DNA of 12,192 bases from Alphaproteobacteria bacterium (GCA_013003285.1 JABDJY010000462.1:1-12192), one strand, 5' to 3'. Shown: positions 1 through 7,109, numbered from the stretch's first letter. Notes: generated by a model not told the origin, from the sequence alone. Program-made: numbers and translations.

Positions 1-66
1 GGGTAGAGGACCACAGATTGCCCCGCCAATCAATGCAAGCTCGATTCATTGTGACATAACAGTTTC

Positions 67-1923
67 CTAGCCGTTGGCGCCAGCGTCGGCTTTTTCCGTC
101 CTATTACCGCCGTCATCGGTGCGAAACTGCAGCCGCGCCAGCCGCGCATAGAGGCCGTTGAGAGCCAACAATTGGTCGTGCACGCCGGTCTCGACCACGC
201 GGCCATCGTCGATAACATAAATCAGATCGGCGCCGACCACGGTTGCCAGGCGGTGGGCGATGACGATTGTGGTGCGATCTTTGGCTAATCGCGCCAAGGC
301 CCCCTGCACCTGGCGTTCGGCCTCTGCATCGAGCGCGCTGGTGGCTTCGTCGAACAGCAGGATCGGTGCGTTTTTCAGCATGGCGCGGGCGATGGCGATG
401 CGTTGACGCTCGCCGCCCGACAGCTTGGCGCCGCGCTCGCCGACGATGGTGTCGTAGCCGTCGGGCAGTTGGGTGATGAAATCGTGGGCCGCCGCATCGA
501 CCGCCGCCGCCTCTATCGCCGCGCGGTCCGCGGTCGGATCGCCGAAGCCGATATTGGCAGCGATGGATTCGTTGAACAAGGTGACGTCCTGGCTGACCAG
601 CGCGATATGGTCGCGCAGGCTGGCCAAGGTCACCTCGCGCACATCATCTCCGTCGATGCGTACCGCGCCGGCATCGGTGTCGTAGAAGCGCGGGATCAGG
701 TTGAGCACGGTGGATTTCCCGGCGCCGCTGGGCCCGACCAGGGCGACGGTCTGCCCGGCCGGCACATCGATGGTGACGTTATCAAGGGCTGCCGTACCGT
801 CACCATAGCCGAAGGTGACACCGTCCAGCTGCACGCGCCCGGTGGCGTTGGTGAGTGGTCGCGCGTCCGGCCGCTCGGTGATTTCCGGTTCGCTATCGAT
901 CAGATCGAAACTGCGTTTTACCGCCGCCAGGCCTTCCTGCAGGCTGGCGTTAAAATTACCCAGGCTGCGCAAGGGTTGCAGCACCATGATGACGGCCGAC
1001 AGGAAGCCGACGAATTCGCCCAATGTGCCGGTGCCCGAGGTCACCCGGTAGCCGCCATAGGCCAATACTAGCGCCACCGCGACCCCGCCCAATATTTCCA
1101 TGATCGGTTGGGTGCGGGCGCGGCCCTTCACCGTTTTCATGATGAGCCGGTAGACTTCGTCGAACAGTCCCTCGGAGCGCTTGTTTTCATAGCCCTCCAT
1201 GCCGTAGGCCTTGATCAGCCGGATGCCGCCGAAGGATTGGTTCAGGGTCGCGGTCAGATCGCCCAGGCCGGTCTGCACATTGGCGGATGCTCGCCGCAGG
1301 CGACGGCCCAGGCGTATGATCGGCCGCCCGGCAATGGGGAAGGTCACGAACACGATCAGCGCCAGGACCCAGTCCTGATAGAACATCATGGCGATCAGGA
1401 AGACCGCCGTCAGCAATTCGCGCACCATGGTGGTGAACGTCCGCGACAGCGCGTCGCGCATCAGGTTCACGTCATTGGTGAAGCGCGAGATCAGGGTGCC
1501 GGTGGGCGCGCTTTGCATCATGGCCAAATCGGCGTGCATGAGCCGGGCGAACATGGCCTTTTGCAGATTGGCGATCACGCGCAGGGACATCGACTGGTTC
1601 AGCACGCTTTGGCCGTAGGAGGCGAGCCCGCGGGTGACGGTGATGGCGATAATGGCCGCTGGCATTACGGTGAGAATACGCGGATCGGCGTTGGTCAGCA
1701 TGTCGATCGCCTGCTCGATCAGCCAGGGATAGGCGGCCGAGGTGGCGGCGACGATGACCATCAGCACGACCGCGCCGGCAATGCGTCCCGTATAAGCGCG
1801 CATCCAGTCGCGCCACAGCCGGCCAACAAGATAGCCTGTTGATTCTTTTACGTTGGGTTCTGTCACGTTGGAATTTGCCACGCTGGAATCTGTCTGCACC
1901 TTAACCTGGCCTGCGCGGGTCAT
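67..1923 (-). CDS. ABC exporter half-transporter, fused membrane and ATPase domains (MsbA/LipidA-exporter type)
   Basis: A 618-residue half-transporter expected to work as a homodimer in the inner membrane, exporting a lipid or other hydrophobic substrate. Residues about 45-330 form a six-helix ABC_membrane domain. Residues about 365-600 form the nucleotide-binding domain: Walker A GPSGAGKS (397-404), Q-loop Q445, signature LSGGE (501-505), Walker B ILLFDE with catalytic E526, D-loop SALD, and switch H557. The TVGERG-like stretch before the signature (IVGERGAK, 493-500) is the X-loop typical of exporters. All ATPase residues are intact. The start ATG at 1923 has AAAAGG about 9 nt upstream. 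Residues 12-26 are a low-complexity five-residue repeat (DNA repeat at 1850-1894) before the conserved part. It is transcribed away from the methyltransferase with only 65 bp between them. MsbA is the closest named relative, but lipid A transport cannot be proved here because no lpxK or waaA neighbour is visible. Confidence 0.93.
   Translation of the reverse strand: MTRAGQVKVQTDSSVANSNVTEPNVKESTGYLVGRLWRDWMRAYTGRIAGAVVLMVIVAATSAAYPWLIEQAIDMLTNADPRILTVMPAAIIAITVTRGLASYGQSVLNQSMSLRVIANLQKAMFARLMHADLAMMQSAPTGTLISRFTNDVNLMRDALSRTFTTMVRELLTAVFLIAMMFYQDWVLALIVFVTFPIAGRPIIRLGRRLRRASANVQTGLGDLTATLNQSFGGIRLIKAYGMEGYENKRSEGLFDEVYRLIMKTVKGRARTQPIMEILGGVAVALVLAYGGYRVTSGTGTLGEFVGFLSAVIMVLQPLRSLGNFNASLQEGLAAVKRSFDLIDSEPEITERPDARPLTNATGRVQLDGVTFGYGDGTAALDNVTIDVPAGQTVALVGPSGAGKSTVLNLIPRFYDTDAGAVRIDGDDVREVTLASLRDHIALVSQDVTLFNESIAANIGFGDPTADRAAIEAAAVDAAAHDFITQLPDGYDTIVGERGAKLSGGERQRIAIARAMLKNAPILLFDEATSALDAEAERQVQGALARLAKDRTTIVIAHRLATVVGADLIYVIDDGRVVETGVHDQLLALNGLYARLARLQFRTDDGGNRTEKADAGANG
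1850..1894 (-). repeat. Three 15-bp imperfect direct repeats in the start of the ABC exporter gene
   Basis: Three adjacent 15-bp units at 1850-1864, 1865-1879 and 1880-1894 (plus-strand consensus acgttggaatctgtc, with a few changes per unit). The unit length is a multiple of three, so the reading frame is kept. On the coding strand they give the five-residue units DSSVA, NSNVT and EPNVK. They lie in the poorly conserved N-terminal cytoplasmic tail, so copy-number change should be tolerated. Confidence 0.7.
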
Positions 1924-1988
1924 GCGTCTAGCCTTTTCCGAGGGCCGGTGTTAGACGGAGACGAATTCCGGCGCGCGAAGAAATCAAT
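1924..1988. promoter_or_regulatory. Short divergent intergenic region (ABC exporter / methyltransferase)
   Basis: These 65 bp separate two divergent start codons, so promoters for both genes must lie here or inside the opposite gene. I see no convincing -35/-10 pair. The exporter has an AAAAGG ribosome-binding site. The methyltransferase has only a weak GAAGAAA stretch before its ATG. Confidence 0.4.
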
Positions 1989-2840
1989 ATGACGACGTCC
2001 CAAGACGCTACGAGTCCTGCTGTTCTAGCAAGAAACTGTCCGAATTGCGGCACAGATAATTTAGCCGCGCCGGCGCTCGCCTATTCCTGGCAGGACTGGG
2101 TGCTCAAGGGCTGTAGCGATTGCGCCTTCGTCTATCTGGAAAACCCGCCGGGCTACGAGGCGCTGGTCTCAGAATTTGCCTGGGAACGCAACCATGGCGA
2201 CCGCAGCGAGCGCATGCGCGAGGAATATCCATTCAGCTACAATTTTTCCCGCGCCTGGAAAAAATTTCGCCGCTGGGCGATCCGCAAACCCAACAAACTG
2301 GCAAACCGAATTGCCACGTCTTTTCCACCCGGTCCCGTCGTCGATATTGGCTGTGGCAGCGGCGATTACCTGGCCGCGCTGCCCGATGAGTACGAACCTT
2401 TAGGCGTTGAAATTTCAGAAGAATTGGCGCGCCAGGCGACCGAACGGTTGTCGAAGCGTGGCGGCAAAGTCTATGCCATGTCGGCGGTCGATGGCCTTGC
2501 GGCCGTGCCCGAAGGGACGGTCAGCGGCATCATCATGCGATCGTTTCTGGAACATGAGCAGGATCCGACCGACCTACTGGCGCGGGCGTGGCGCGCGTTG
2601 CGGCCGGGCGGCGCCACGATCATCAAGGTGCCGAACTATGCCAGCGTAAACCGCCGGGTTATGGGCGACCGCTGGTGCGGGTTCCGCTTTCCGGGGCATG
2701 TGAATTACTTCACGCCGCAGAGCCTGCGCGACATGGTTGAGGCGTCGGGCTTTCGGGTCGAGCGCTTCGGTTTGTTCGACCGCTTCTATCTCAGCGACAA
2801 TATGTGGATGGTCGCCTGCAAGCCGGATACCGCCGCCTAG
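1989..2840 (+). CDS. Class I SAM-dependent methyltransferase with N-terminal zinc-ribbon-like motif
   Basis: A 283-residue soluble protein. The first 50 residues hold two CxxC pairs, C17-P-N-C20 and C42-S-D-C45, 21 residues apart, which looks like a zinc ribbon. The Methyltransf_23-like catalytic core follows. Motif I is VVDIGCGSGDYL (117-128), the glycine-rich SAM loop. PLGVEIS (137-143) supplies the acidic residue expected to bind the SAM ribose. A post-core FLEHEQDP (186-193) and the LRPGG turn (204-208) complete the Rossmann-type fold. The substrate cannot be told; relatives with an N-terminal Cys-rich module act on sugars, O-antigen precursors or small metabolites. Its stop codon overlaps that of the convergent SDR gene (shared CTAG at 2837-2840). 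The start ATG at 1989 has a weak ribosome-binding site, and no better in-frame start precedes the Cys motif. Confidence 0.88.
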   Translation: MTTSQDATSPAVLARNCPNCGTDNLAAPALAYSWQDWVLKGCSDCAFVYLENPPGYEALVSEFAWERNHGDRSERMREEYPFSYNFSRAWKKFRRWAIRKPNKLANRIATSFPPGPVVDIGCGSGDYLAALPDEYEPLGVEISEELARQATERLSKRGGKVYAMSAVDGLAAVPEGTVSGIIMRSFLEHEQDPTDLLARAWRALRPGGATIIKVPNYASVNRRVMGDRWCGFRFPGHVNYFTPQSLRDMVEASGFRVERFGLFDRFYLSDNMWMVACKPDTAA

Positions 2841-3610
2841 ACGAACGCCGCGCCGCCATCGACGCAGATCGATTGGCCGGTCATGAAGCCGCTGGCCGGG
2901 GAGGCCAGGAACAGCAGCGTCCCCAGCATGTCTTCCGGGGTTTGCTGCCGTTGCAGGCTCTGATTGCCGATAACGTGCTGGCGGCCCTCGTCGGTCCGTC
3001 CGATGTTCTCCATCTCGGTCTCGATCATGCCGGGCAGTACCGCATTGACGGTTATGCCGTGGGGGCCGACCTCGCGCGCCATGGCGCGGCCCATGCCGAT
3101 CAGCGCTGACTTGGAGGTTACATAGTGGAGAAAGCCCGGGATGCCTTGCGGCACGGTCGATGAAGAGATGTTGATGATGCGGCCCCAGCCGGCGTCGCGC
3201 ATGGCCGGCAATACGGCGCTGGCGCAGATGAAGCAGCCGGTGATGTTGACGTCCATTACCTGTCGCCATTCCGCCAGCGGAATTTGTTCGAAGGGCTGGC
3301 GGCCGAGCGTCACAAAGATTGCGGCATTATTGATCAACACATCCAGGCGGCCATAGGCCGACAAGGTGGCCTCGATCATGGCAGCCACCGAGTCCGGTGA
3401 GGTGACATCGGTTTGCAGGGCCAGGGCGCGGCCACCGGCAGACTCGATTTCGGCTGCCACCTGCTGGCCTTTCTCGCCGTTGATGTCGGCGATGACCGGG
3501 ATCGCGCCATTCTTCGCGAAATGGTGGGCGTAGGCGCGGCCGATTCCCTGGCCGGCGCCGGTGATCAGGACCAAGCGGTCGGTGACGTCAGCGGATGTAT
3601 CGATGGCCAT
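2837..3610 (-). CDS. Short-chain dehydrogenase/reductase (SDR, classical type)
   Basis: A 257-residue cytosolic oxidoreductase of the classical SDR family, interconverting an alcohol and a carbonyl with a nicotinamide cofactor. Visible motifs are the cofactor loop TGAGQGIG (17-24), D42 at the end of strand 2 (favours NAD(H) over NADP(H)), D68-V for adenine contact, NNAA (94-97), catalytic N122, S150, Y163 and K167 (YVTSK), the LPG motif after strand 6, and a C-terminal VDGG (250-253) typical of FabG-like enzymes. The length is normal. The start is well fixed: GAGGAGGA (3617-3624 on the minus strand) ends 6 nt before the ATG. It is divergent from the TRAP locus across 257 bp, so it may serve the same catabolic pathway. 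A fatty-acid FabG role is less likely because no acyl-carrier or fab genes are nearby. Confidence 0.92.
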   Translation of the reverse strand: MAIDTSADVTDRLVLITGAGQGIGRAYAHHFAKNGAIPVIADINGEKGQQVAAEIESAGGRALALQTDVTSPDSVAAMIEATLSAYGRLDVLINNAAIFVTLGRQPFEQIPLAEWRQVMDVNITGCFICASAVLPAMRDAGWGRIINISSSTVPQGIPGFLHYVTSKSALIGMGRAMAREVGPHGITVNAVLPGMIETEMENIGRTDEGRQHVIGNQSLQRQQTPEDMLGTLLFLASPASGFMTGQSICVDGGAAFV

Positions 3611-3867
3611 GGGGTGTCCTCCTCTGTGCTCGCAACCAGTATGACCGGTACCTTCGCGAGTCCCAAATTACTGTTGATTGGTCTAGGTTGGTGTTTCCGA
3701 CAGGTGGAAAGAGTCGATTTGGCACCGTCTCATCGTGCCGGACACTATAGTCTAGCGGGCTCGGGTCGACTTTAGTCGCCTTGCTATTCCCGGGTCGTCG
3801 GCGGCACCATGACGGCTTGGTGGAATAAGAATTGAAAAACCCGTCTCGGGGAAAAGGGAGGATCACA
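3611..3867. promoter_or_regulatory. Divergent control region between the SDR gene and the TRAP operon, with inverted repeats
   Basis: These 257 bp contain no credible gene and must hold promoters for both directions. Visible elements are the inverted repeat GGCAC-N9-GTGCC (3721-3739), the 8-bp palindrome ACTATAGT (3744-3751), whose TATAGT matches a -10 box at 5 of 6 positions on either strand, and the small palindrome GACT-TT-AGTC (3768-3777). TTGGCA (3719-3724) is a fair -35 box but sits 21 bp from TATAGT, which is long for sigma70. The inverted repeat lying between them would suit an operator. Strong ribosome-binding sites occur at both ends. Promoter and operator assignments are guesses from pattern only. 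Confidence 0.4.
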
Positions 3868-4905
3868 ATGTTTTTAAGGACGCTATTCGCCGCGGCCGTG
3901 ACAGTCGGTCTGCTGGCGTCGTCGGCTGCGAGTGCGCAGACCAAAATCCTGGTCAGCATTTTCGTCGGGCCGGCGCATTTCATTCATGCGCCCTACAAGG
4001 CGTGGGGCGCGGAAGTCGCGAAGGTGACGGACGGTCGCGTCGTCGTCGATTTTCTGCCGGCCAGCGCAGCGCCACCACCGAAGCAGATCGAGGGTGCCCT
4101 GGCGGGTAACTTCGATGGTGCTTTCATGTTCAACGGCTTCAACGGCAAGCGCGCGCCTTTCACGCAAATGCTGTTGCTGCCCTTCCTGATGGAGGGCAAA
4201 GCCGAGGCGGGCTCGGTTGCCACCTGGCGGACGAATGAAAAATTCTTCAGCCATCTGGGGCAGTTCGAAAAAGTCGGCATCACGCCGCTGAGCTATTTTC
4301 AGTTCCCCGGCGGCCATTTCTTCAGTGGCGGTGATCCGATCTTGTCGCTCGCCGATTTGAAAAGCCGTAAGATGTGGGCCCTGGCGGGCACACCGACCCG
4401 GGTCCTGAAACTCGCCGGTGTCGATCACGTCGCCGGTCCCGCCGCGCGTCTGGCCGAATTTGTGCAGAACAATACGGTCGAGGGCGTCGCCGGCATTTCA
4501 CAGGATGCCATTATCACCTTCGGCGGCCTGGATTTCACCAAATCGGCAACCGTGCGCGACGATGCCCGCCTTGGCGTTCCGAACTTCATCATGTTCGTCA
4601 CCACCAAGAAGTGGGAGGAAATTTCGGCTGCTGATCAAAAGGCGATCCAGGGCATTTCCGGCGAGGTATTTGCCCGTGCGGTTGGCAAGGCTGCCGACGT
4701 TGCGGAAGCAAAAAGGCGTCAGCAGTTGATCGATAAGGGCGTCAAAATTGTCGAGACGCCGGAGGCTTTCAAGCAGGAGCTGATCGAGGCCAGCAAGCCG
4801 CTGTTCGAAGATTGGAAGAAGAGCGCTGAAAAAATGGGTGTCGATCCGCAAGCGCCAATCGACTTCTACAAGGCTGAAACCGCCAAGGTGGCGGCGGGCA
4901 GCTAG
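3868..4905 (+). CDS. dctP: TRAP transporter periplasmic substrate-binding protein (DctP family)
   Basis: A 345-residue solute receptor that captures the substrate in the periplasm and delivers it to the TRAP membrane subunits encoded next. An N-terminal signal peptide is clear: M-F-L-R, a hydrophobic run to about residue 18, then cleavage after A21-S-A23. The mature protein has the DctP pattern: KQIEGALAGNFDGAFMF (72-88, the stretch before the first hinge), the LADLKSRKMW strand (161-170), EFVQNNTVEGVAG (197-209), and the C-terminal amphipathic helices. At the position where family members usually carry the carboxylate-clamping arginine (DLKGLKxR), this protein has W170, so ligand chemistry may differ. 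I chose ATG 3868 because AAGGGAGGA ends 5 nt before it and the signal peptide begins there. A TTG 12 codons upstream has neither. A strong stem-loop follows the gene. Confidence 0.92.
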   Translation: MFLRTLFAAAVTVGLLASSAASAQTKILVSIFVGPAHFIHAPYKAWGAEVAKVTDGRVVVDFLPASAAPPPKQIEGALAGNFDGAFMFNGFNGKRAPFTQMLLLPFLMEGKAEAGSVATWRTNEKFFSHLGQFEKVGITPLSYFQFPGGHFFSGGDPILSLADLKSRKMWALAGTPTRVLKLAGVDHVAGPAARLAEFVQNNTVEGVAGISQDAIITFGGLDFTKSATVRDDARLGVPNFIMFVTTKKWEEISAADQKAIQGISGEVFARAVGKAADVAEAKRRQQLIDKGVKIVETPEAFKQELIEASKPLFEDWKKSAEKMGVDPQAPIDFYKAETAKVAAGS

Positions 4906-4927
4906 ACACGCATTCGTTGGTGTGAAT

Positions 4928-4961
4928 TCCGCCGGGCGGGCTCTAAGCTTCGCCCGGCGGA
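4928..4961 (+). terminator. Strong stem-loop between dctP and dctQ (attenuator or 3'-end stabiliser)
   Basis: A perfect 11-bp inverted repeat, TCCGCCGGGCG (4928-4938) and CGCCCGGCGGA (4951-4961), encloses a 12-nt loop. It starts 22 nt after the dctP stop. No U-run follows, so it is not a textbook intrinsic terminator. In TRAP and ABC operons such intercistronic hairpins often protect the binding-protein mRNA and reduce read-through, keeping receptor in excess over membrane subunits. That role is inferred here. Confidence 0.6.
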
Positions 4962-5013
4962 TATTCAGACCGGCGCCTAGCCGACCGTCGCGCCTTCGAC
5001 CGAGGATCTAAAA

Positions 5014-5757
5014 ATGGATTCGCCACTGGCCAGTTTCGTTAACGTAACATTGGACATTCTGTACAAGGCCGTGCGCGTATTCGGCGCGGTCATGCTCGCC
5101 ATTTTGATCGGTCTCACCGGCATCGACGTGTTCATGCGGTACACGTTCAATAATCCGGTCCTGGGCAGCAACGAGATGATCCAGTTTCTGCTCGGCGGTA
5201 TGGTCTTTGCCGGGTTCGCCCTGGTCACCGCCCATCGCACCCACATCGTGGTCTCCATATTCGAACCGTTTTTCTTGGAGCGGGCGCCGCTGCTCTATAA
5301 GGGCCTGATCAGCGGTTTCAACTTGATCGGCATCATCGCGATCACGTTAATTGTTATTCGCTATACAAACTTCCAATTCCTGATGCAGTCGGAGACGGAT
5401 ATTCTGGAGCTTCCCTGGGGGGATCTGGGGGTCGTCTTTGCGGTGCTGGCGGGCGTCGGCATTCTTTTTGGCATAAGGGCCATAAAAATGCCCAAGCGCA
5501 TGGGCATTTACGTGCCGCCCAAGAATGCCGTGGTTTATCAGAAAACGCCGTTTTCGCTCGAACTTGAGGAAGGCCAGAAATACGCCTGGTGCGCTTGTGG
5601 GTTGAGTAACAAGCAGCCCTTCTGCGATGGCTCCCACAAGGGAACCGATATCAAGCCCATCGTGTTTGAGCCCGAGATGAGCGGCCTTGCCAGCATTTGC
5701 GGCTGCAAACGCAGCGATAATGCGCCGTACTGCAACGGCCGGCACAAAGACCTCTGA
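5014..5757 (+). CDS. dctQ: TRAP transporter small membrane subunit (DctQ) fused to a tandem CDGSH iron-sulfur domain
   Basis: A 247-residue fusion. Residues 1-157 are a standard DctQ: four predicted membrane helices at about 19-41, 56-74, 98-118 and 136-156, with the family-typical FMRYTFNNPVLGSNE (40-54) and the THIVVSIF segment. DctQ normally ends about here (160-180 residues). This frame continues without a stop through a linker (158-180) into a CDGSH module. Motif 1 is C193-A-C195-GLSNKQPF-C204-DGS-H208. Motif 2 is C229-G-C231-KRSDNAPY-C240-NGR-H244. Both match C-x-C-x2-S-x3-P-x-C-x-G-x-H, the three-Cys/one-His ligand set of mitoNEET-type [2Fe-2S] clusters. The DctQ C-terminus is expected in the cytoplasm, placing the clusters there. 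GAGGA lies 7 nt before the ATG. An in-frame ATG at 5488 (M159) preceded by AAGGG could also give a free 89-residue CDGSH protein. Confidence 0.9.
   Translation: MDSPLASFVNVTLDILYKAVRVFGAVMLAILIGLTGIDVFMRYTFNNPVLGSNEMIQFLLGGMVFAGFALVTAHRTHIVVSIFEPFFLERAPLLYKGLISGFNLIGIIAITLIVIRYTNFQFLMQSETDILELPWGDLGVVFAVLAGVGILFGIRAIKMPKRMGIYVPPKNAVVYQKTPFSLELEEGQKYAWCACGLSNKQPFCDGSHKGTDIKPIVFEPEMSGLASICGCKRSDNAPYCNGRHKDL
5509..5754 (+). other. Tandem CDGSH [2Fe-2S] domain region within the dctQ fusion
   Basis: Residues 166-247 of the fusion, marked separately because this is the unusual part. In bacteria this module usually occurs as a free protein of about 75-80 residues with the same features seen here: a leader with P-F-x-L-E-L-x-x-G-x-K-Y, then motif 1 starting W-C-A-C-G, then a K-G-T strand, then motif 2 starting C-G-C-K. 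All eight metal ligands are present, so loading of two clusters is plausible. The second motif reads CNGRH instead of CDGTH; the ligands are unaffected. Confidence 0.88.
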
Positions 5758-5804
5758 TCTGCGATCATGATGTTGAATATCGATAACGTGGCGAGCGGCG
5801 ACTG

Positions 5805-7109
5805 ATGGAACTGGCAATCTATGGTTTCGCCATCATTCTATTCCTGAGTTTTATCGGTATTCCGCTGGCCTATTCGACCTTGGTGGTGGCGATCGGCGGT
5901 TATTGGATCGCCCGTGGCTCGTTCGACGCCGCGGTGCTGATGGCGGGCCTTGAGCTATTCGAGTTCTCGACGAATTTTAATCTATCAGTGGTGCCGGTGT
6001 TCATATTGATGGGCGCGCTGATCCAGAAGGCCAACATATCCGACGAACTCTACGAGGCCGGCTATGCCTGGGTCGGCCGCCGACGCGGCGGGCTGGCGAT
6101 GGCGACGGTCTTGTCCTGCGCCGGGTTTTCCGCCGTATGCGGCAGCTCACTGGCAACCGCGGCGACCATGTCGAAAGTCGCCATGCCGCCTATGCGCAAG
6201 TACAAATATGACGACAGCCTGTCGACCGGGACCCTGGCGGCCGGCGGCACATTGGGCATCATGATCCCGCCCAGCGTGCCCATGATCATCTATGGCATCG
6301 TCACCGAGACCGACATCGGCGCGCTGTTCATCGCTGGCGTCCTGCCCGGCTTGTTGCTGGTGGGGACATATCTGGCGGCGATCTACATCCGGGTAACGAT
6401 CGCGCCTGAGACCGGCCCCAAGGGCGATGTCGTGCCGTTTGATGAGAAGATGCGGACCATATATCGGTCCTGGCCGATTGTTGTGCTGTTCGGACTTGTA
6501 TTGGGCAGCATCTATTTGGGTTGGGCGACCCCGACGGAAGCCGGCTCGGTCGGTGCCTTGGGGGCCTATTTGTTCGCCCTGTCGCGCGGCCGCATGTGGA
6601 ATCTGCGCGACAATCTGGATGTGTTCTCCGACGCCATGATGACCACGGCGATGATTTTCGCCATTGGTTTCGCCGCCAATGCGTTCGGTCAATTCCTTAA
6701 TCTGGTCGGCCTGTCGACGGCGCTGGTTGAATTCACCGATTCCTTCGGTCTTGGTCCGTTCGGCCTGGTGTTGCTGATCTCGCTTATTTGCGTGGCCTTG
6801 GGTACGGTGTTCGAAAGCATCGGGATTTTGCTTCTGATCATCCCGGTCTTCGTGCCGTCCCTGTTGGCGCAGAACGTCGATATGGTGTGGTTCGGCATCG
6901 TCGTGATCATCGTCGTCGAGTTGGGGCTGATAACGCCGCCCATTGGGATCAATGTGTTCACGGTGAAATCCGCCGTGCCCGATGTGGCGCTGACCAAGAT
7001 ATTTAAAGGCGTGGTGCCTTTTGTCGCCGCCGACCTGGTGGCGTTGCTGATCATCGTGCTGGTCCCCGGAATCGCCACCTTTTTGCCATCGCTCATGCGA
7101 GGGTTTTAG
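5805..7109 (+). CDS. dctM: TRAP transporter large membrane subunit (DctM family)
   Basis: A 434-residue polytopic inner-membrane protein, the translocating subunit that uses the sodium or proton gradient to import substrate handed over by the binding protein. Length and the 11-13 hydrophobic segments are normal. Family signatures are FSAVCGSSLATAATM (108-122), the re-entrant-loop motif GTLGIMIPPSVPMIIYGI (148-165), ATPTEAG (241-247), and LGLITPPIGINVF (373-385); the two P-P motifs mark the two inverted-repeat halves that form the sodium/substrate sites. It starts 47 nt after the dctQ fusion. The ATG overlaps the stop of a 12-codon open stretch (5767-5805, TGATG), and no strong ribosome-binding site is seen, so translational coupling is possible. 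A stem-loop directly follows the stop. Confidence 0.95.
   Translation: MELAIYGFAIILFLSFIGIPLAYSTLVVAIGGYWIARGSFDAAVLMAGLELFEFSTNFNLSVVPVFILMGALIQKANISDELYEAGYAWVGRRRGGLAMATVLSCAGFSAVCGSSLATAATMSKVAMPPMRKYKYDDSLSTGTLAAGGTLGIMIPPSVPMIIYGIVTETDIGALFIAGVLPGLLLVGTYLAAIYIRVTIAPETGPKGDVVPFDEKMRTIYRSWPIVVLFGLVLGSIYLGWATPTEAGSVGALGAYLFALSRGRMWNLRDNLDVFSDAMMTTAMIFAIGFAANAFGQFLNLVGLSTALVEFTDSFGLGPFGLVLLISLICVALGTVFESIGILLLIIPVFVPSLLAQNVDMVWFGIVVIIVVELGLITPPIGINVFTVKSAVPDVALTKIFKGVVPFVAADLVALLIIVLVPGIATFLPSLMRGF

Noticed and set aside
1..66. Possible start of another minus-strand gene (ATG at 47-49 running off the left edge)
   Set aside because: Only 16 codons are visible, with no ribosome-binding site and no recognisable family, so it cannot be supported.
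403..1842. Long open frames on the plus strand (403-1071 and 1108-1842)
   Set aside because: They are antisense to the ABC exporter, whose motifs are all intact. Their translations are rich in H, Q, R and G with no recognisable domain, as expected for GC-rich shadow frames.
3832..3867. TTG start 12 codons upstream for the TRAP binding protein
   Set aside because: It would put charged residues before the signal peptide and has no ribosome-binding site, whereas ATG 3868 has AAGGGAGGA at proper spacing.
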